Shown here piece by piece: positions 62,427 through 64,000 of a DNA stretch of 64,000 bases; the stretch's first letter is position 1; each line of letters starts with the position of its first letter. The stretch covers positions 310,001-374,000 of the forward strand of contig NZ_SDPQ02000002.1 of the NCBI RefSeq assembly GCF_004134905.2, written 5' to 3'. A program made the translations under genes and the position numbers. Source of the stretch: Aeromicrobium ginsengisoli. Its GTDB lineage: Bacteria > Actinomycetota > Actinomycetes > Propionibacteriales > Nocardioidaceae. The notes under the pieces were generated by a model, which saw only the letters and a program-made list of their open reading frames with translations, did no database searches and was not told the DNA's origin.

Positions 62427-62477
62427 GATGTTCTTGAGTGGCTACCGCGTTTCTTCTTGTGGCCCTCGTCGCGTTGG

Positions 62478-64000
62478 CTACTTGGCGTACTTCAGGCGGG
62501 TGGCGGCGCGTTTGGCCATGGCTTCGAACGTCTTCTGGGTGATGTCGTACGTGCCGGCCGGAGTGAAGGTCACCTGCGCGACGTACGCGCCGCGTCGGAT
62601 CAGCGACATCCGGTAGTAGGCCCGATCGCCCTTGGTGACCTCGACGCCGACGCGCCAGACGTCGCCGGAGTAGGCGCTGCTCTTGAACGCCTCGTGCTCG
62701 TCGACCTTGGCCGAGAGGTTCTTGTCCGAGCACGAGTCGAGCCGCTTGGCAGTCTTGTCGACGAACGCCTTGGCCTTGGCGGCGGACGAGAACCGGCCGA
62801 CCGTCTCGGCGACGCCGAACTGCTTGGGCAGCGTCGTCGCCTGGTAGAGCACGTAGATGCGGGCACCGGCGCGCTTGACGTCCTTGCCGGTGAAGCTCGC
62901 GTTGTCGCACTGGGTCGCGGCCGGGTTGGTCTTGGCCGGGACCGGGGCGCCGGCCCACACCTTGTCGACGTTGCGGATCGGCGGCAGGTCGACGATGCCG
63001 AGGAACGACGGAGCGTCGGAGGTGGGCGGCGGATCGGTGCGCCGCACCGTGATCATGTCGTCGCACTCGCCGCCGCTGTCCTCGCAGACCTTGGCGACGG
63101 AGTCGTTGAGCGTACGCGCGAAGGTCTGGATGCTCGGCCCGCTCGCACCGTCGGCCTCGTGCACCAGGGTGCTCGTGACCGTGCCGGAGTGGCTGAACCC
63201 GACCGTGAACGTACGTTCGGGGGAGCGGTGCGAGCGCAGCCGCAGGATCTGGAAGTCACCGAAGTTGCGCTGCACCGTGTAGGCGGCGACGAGCTGGACC
63301 CGCGGGTGCTCGCAGTCGGAGTACCACTGCACCAGTCGCGCGTAGGTCTTGGCGGCGATGTCGTCGCTGCGGGACACCTCGATCGCCTGGGCGACGCGTT
63401 CGTTGGTCACTCCGGTCGCCGTGAACGTGCGGACGAAGACCTTGAGCGGGTCCTTGTCGGCGTAGCGCTTGGTGGGGCAGGTCGCGTAGGGCGTCGTGTT
63501 GTCGACGTTCTCGTCGGTGCCGTCGACCTTCCACGTGCTCTCGGGATCGAGCCCGCCGACCTGCTTGGTCGACAGCAGGTTGTCGGTCGTGATCTTCTCG
63601 GAGTCGAGCAGGACGTCTGGCCGTTCGGCGCCGATCTTCTGGCGGTGCGGCAAGGCGCTGCTGGTGGCGAGGGCGTCGCCATCGGTCGCCACGAGCCCAC
63701 CACCGAGGATCACGGCGATGGCGACCGCCACGAGCAGGACGGTGTTGCGCTGTCGACCGCGCTTGGCGGCGGTGCGGAGGGTCGATGCCGGCGGCACCTC
63801 GAGCGAGTCGGTCGCCGCGGCCAGCCCGTGCATGCGCCGCTCGATCGTGTCGATGCTCTGGCGCAGAGCCGTCTCGAGCTTCTCCAGCGCGCTGGTGACG
63901 CTCTCGATGCCCTCCTCGGCGGGTACGCCCACCTCGCGGGAGGCTTCCTCGAGGTCGGTGTTGCCCAGCGTCATGAGGACGATGAGGCGGCGATCGTCGA
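62478..64000 (-). CDS. Membrane protein with N-terminal sigma-region-4-like helix, 5' end outside window (partial)
   Basis: The frame remains open to the right edge, so the real start lies beyond it. Before the internal ATG at 63974 the frame reads DDRRLIVLMTLGNTDLEEAS, and it continues with REVGVPAEEGIESVTSALEK, which resembles sigma-70 region 4 HTH. A single transmembrane helix follows (NTVLLVAVAIAVILGGGLVAT, about 75-97 from the ATG) and then a roughly 400-residue extracytoplasmic domain with cysteines and no family I recognise. It may be a SigE-like sigma factor fused to, or evolved into, a membrane sensor, or simply a coincidental helical N-terminus. Its length from the ATG is 498 residues. 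Confidence 0.7.
   Translation of the reverse strand, partial: DDRRLIVLMTLGNTDLEEASREVGVPAEEGIESVTSALEKLETALRQSIDTIERRMHGLAAATDSLEVPPASTLRTAAKRGRQRNTVLLVAVAIAVILGGGLVATDGDALATSSALPHRQKIGAERPDVLLDSEKITTDNLLSTKQVGGLDPESTWKVDGTDENVDNTTPYATCPTKRYADKDPLKVFVRTFTATGVTNERVAQAIEVSRSDDIAAKTYARLVQWYSDCEHPRVQLVAAYTVQRNFGDFQILRLRSHRSPERTFTVGFSHSGTVTSTLVHEADGASGPSIQTFARTLNDSVAKVCEDSGGECDDMITVRRTDPPPTSDAPSFLGIVDLPPIRNVDKVWAGAPVPAKTNPAATQCDNASFTGKDVKRAGARIYVLYQATTLPKQFGVAETVGRFSSAAKAKAFVDKTAKRLDSCSDKNLSAKVDEHEAFKSSAYSGDVWRVGVEVTKGDRAYYRMSLIRRGAYVAQVTFTPAGTYDITQKTFEAMAKRAATRLKYAK

Overview
The window is high-GC (about 70 percent) chromosomal DNA with GTG starts, many ATGA or GTGA stop/start overlaps and strong G/C third-position bias. 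The gene content points to an actinobacterium, most likely a member of the Propionibacteriales/Nocardioidaceae (Aeromicrobium- or Nocardioides-like). Supporting features are a GuaB3-type IMPDH relative near guaA with a cholesterol-oxidase-like GMC enzyme between them (the mycobacterial guaB-guaB3-choD-guaA order), a GabD2-type semialdehyde dehydrogenase, PspC-type kinases and an AfsR-type regulator. I see no rRNA, tRNA, CRISPR array, transposase or prophage. The assignment is inference from gene content, not from a marker gene.

Layout. 1-3.8 kb: end of guaB, an NYN/LOTUS RNA-binding-type protein, guaB3, a GNAT and a MOSC protein. 3.8-6.4 kb: iron uptake genes efeO-efeB behind an IdeR/DtxR-like box. 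6.4-12.2 kb: a leftward six-gene set for copper or related redox metal handling (CopC-CopD fusion, two cupredoxins, a PepSY membrane protein, a Met-rich secreted protein) containing an unfamiliar 50-residue tandem repeat present four times in two proteins. 12.4-19 kb: gabD2-like, GMC oxidoreductase, a lipoprotein, guaA. 19-30 kb: redox and stress genes, including an NDH-like flavoprotein behind an ECF41-type promoter, a YbdK-type ligase with a hemerythrin, a DAO-Rieske flavoprotein, a CDGSH plus haem-oxygenase-like diiron protein operon behind a perfect palindrome, NhaA, a gamma-glutamyltransferase and a GDPD. 30-34 kb: an envelope-stress module (PspC proteins, PspC-sensor kinase, NarL regulator). 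34-47.9 kb: a catabolic island with three amidohydrolases, a creatininase-fold enzyme, flavin enzymes, a ferredoxin reductase, an NMT1-type ABC importer and an AraC regulator, probably for a nitrogen heterocycle. 48-54.7 kb: AfsR-type regulator, DrrAB-type exporter, zwf and a 54-residue membrane protein. 54.7-62.4 kb: GntR/GNAT pair, UvrD/PcrA helicase, M23 peptidase, degenerate B12-domain protein, alpha/beta hydrolase, sucCD. The right edge carries a membrane protein whose N-terminus, outside the window, looks like sigma region 4.

A recurring theme is a -10-like hexamer (TAGCCT, TAGGCT, CATACT, TAGGAT) placed 6-7 bases before the start codon, which predicts leaderless mRNAs for many genes here. 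Several intergenic gaps hold long hairpins that look like repetitive extragenic elements. All functional statements come from recognisable motifs and family knowledge; no database search was run.
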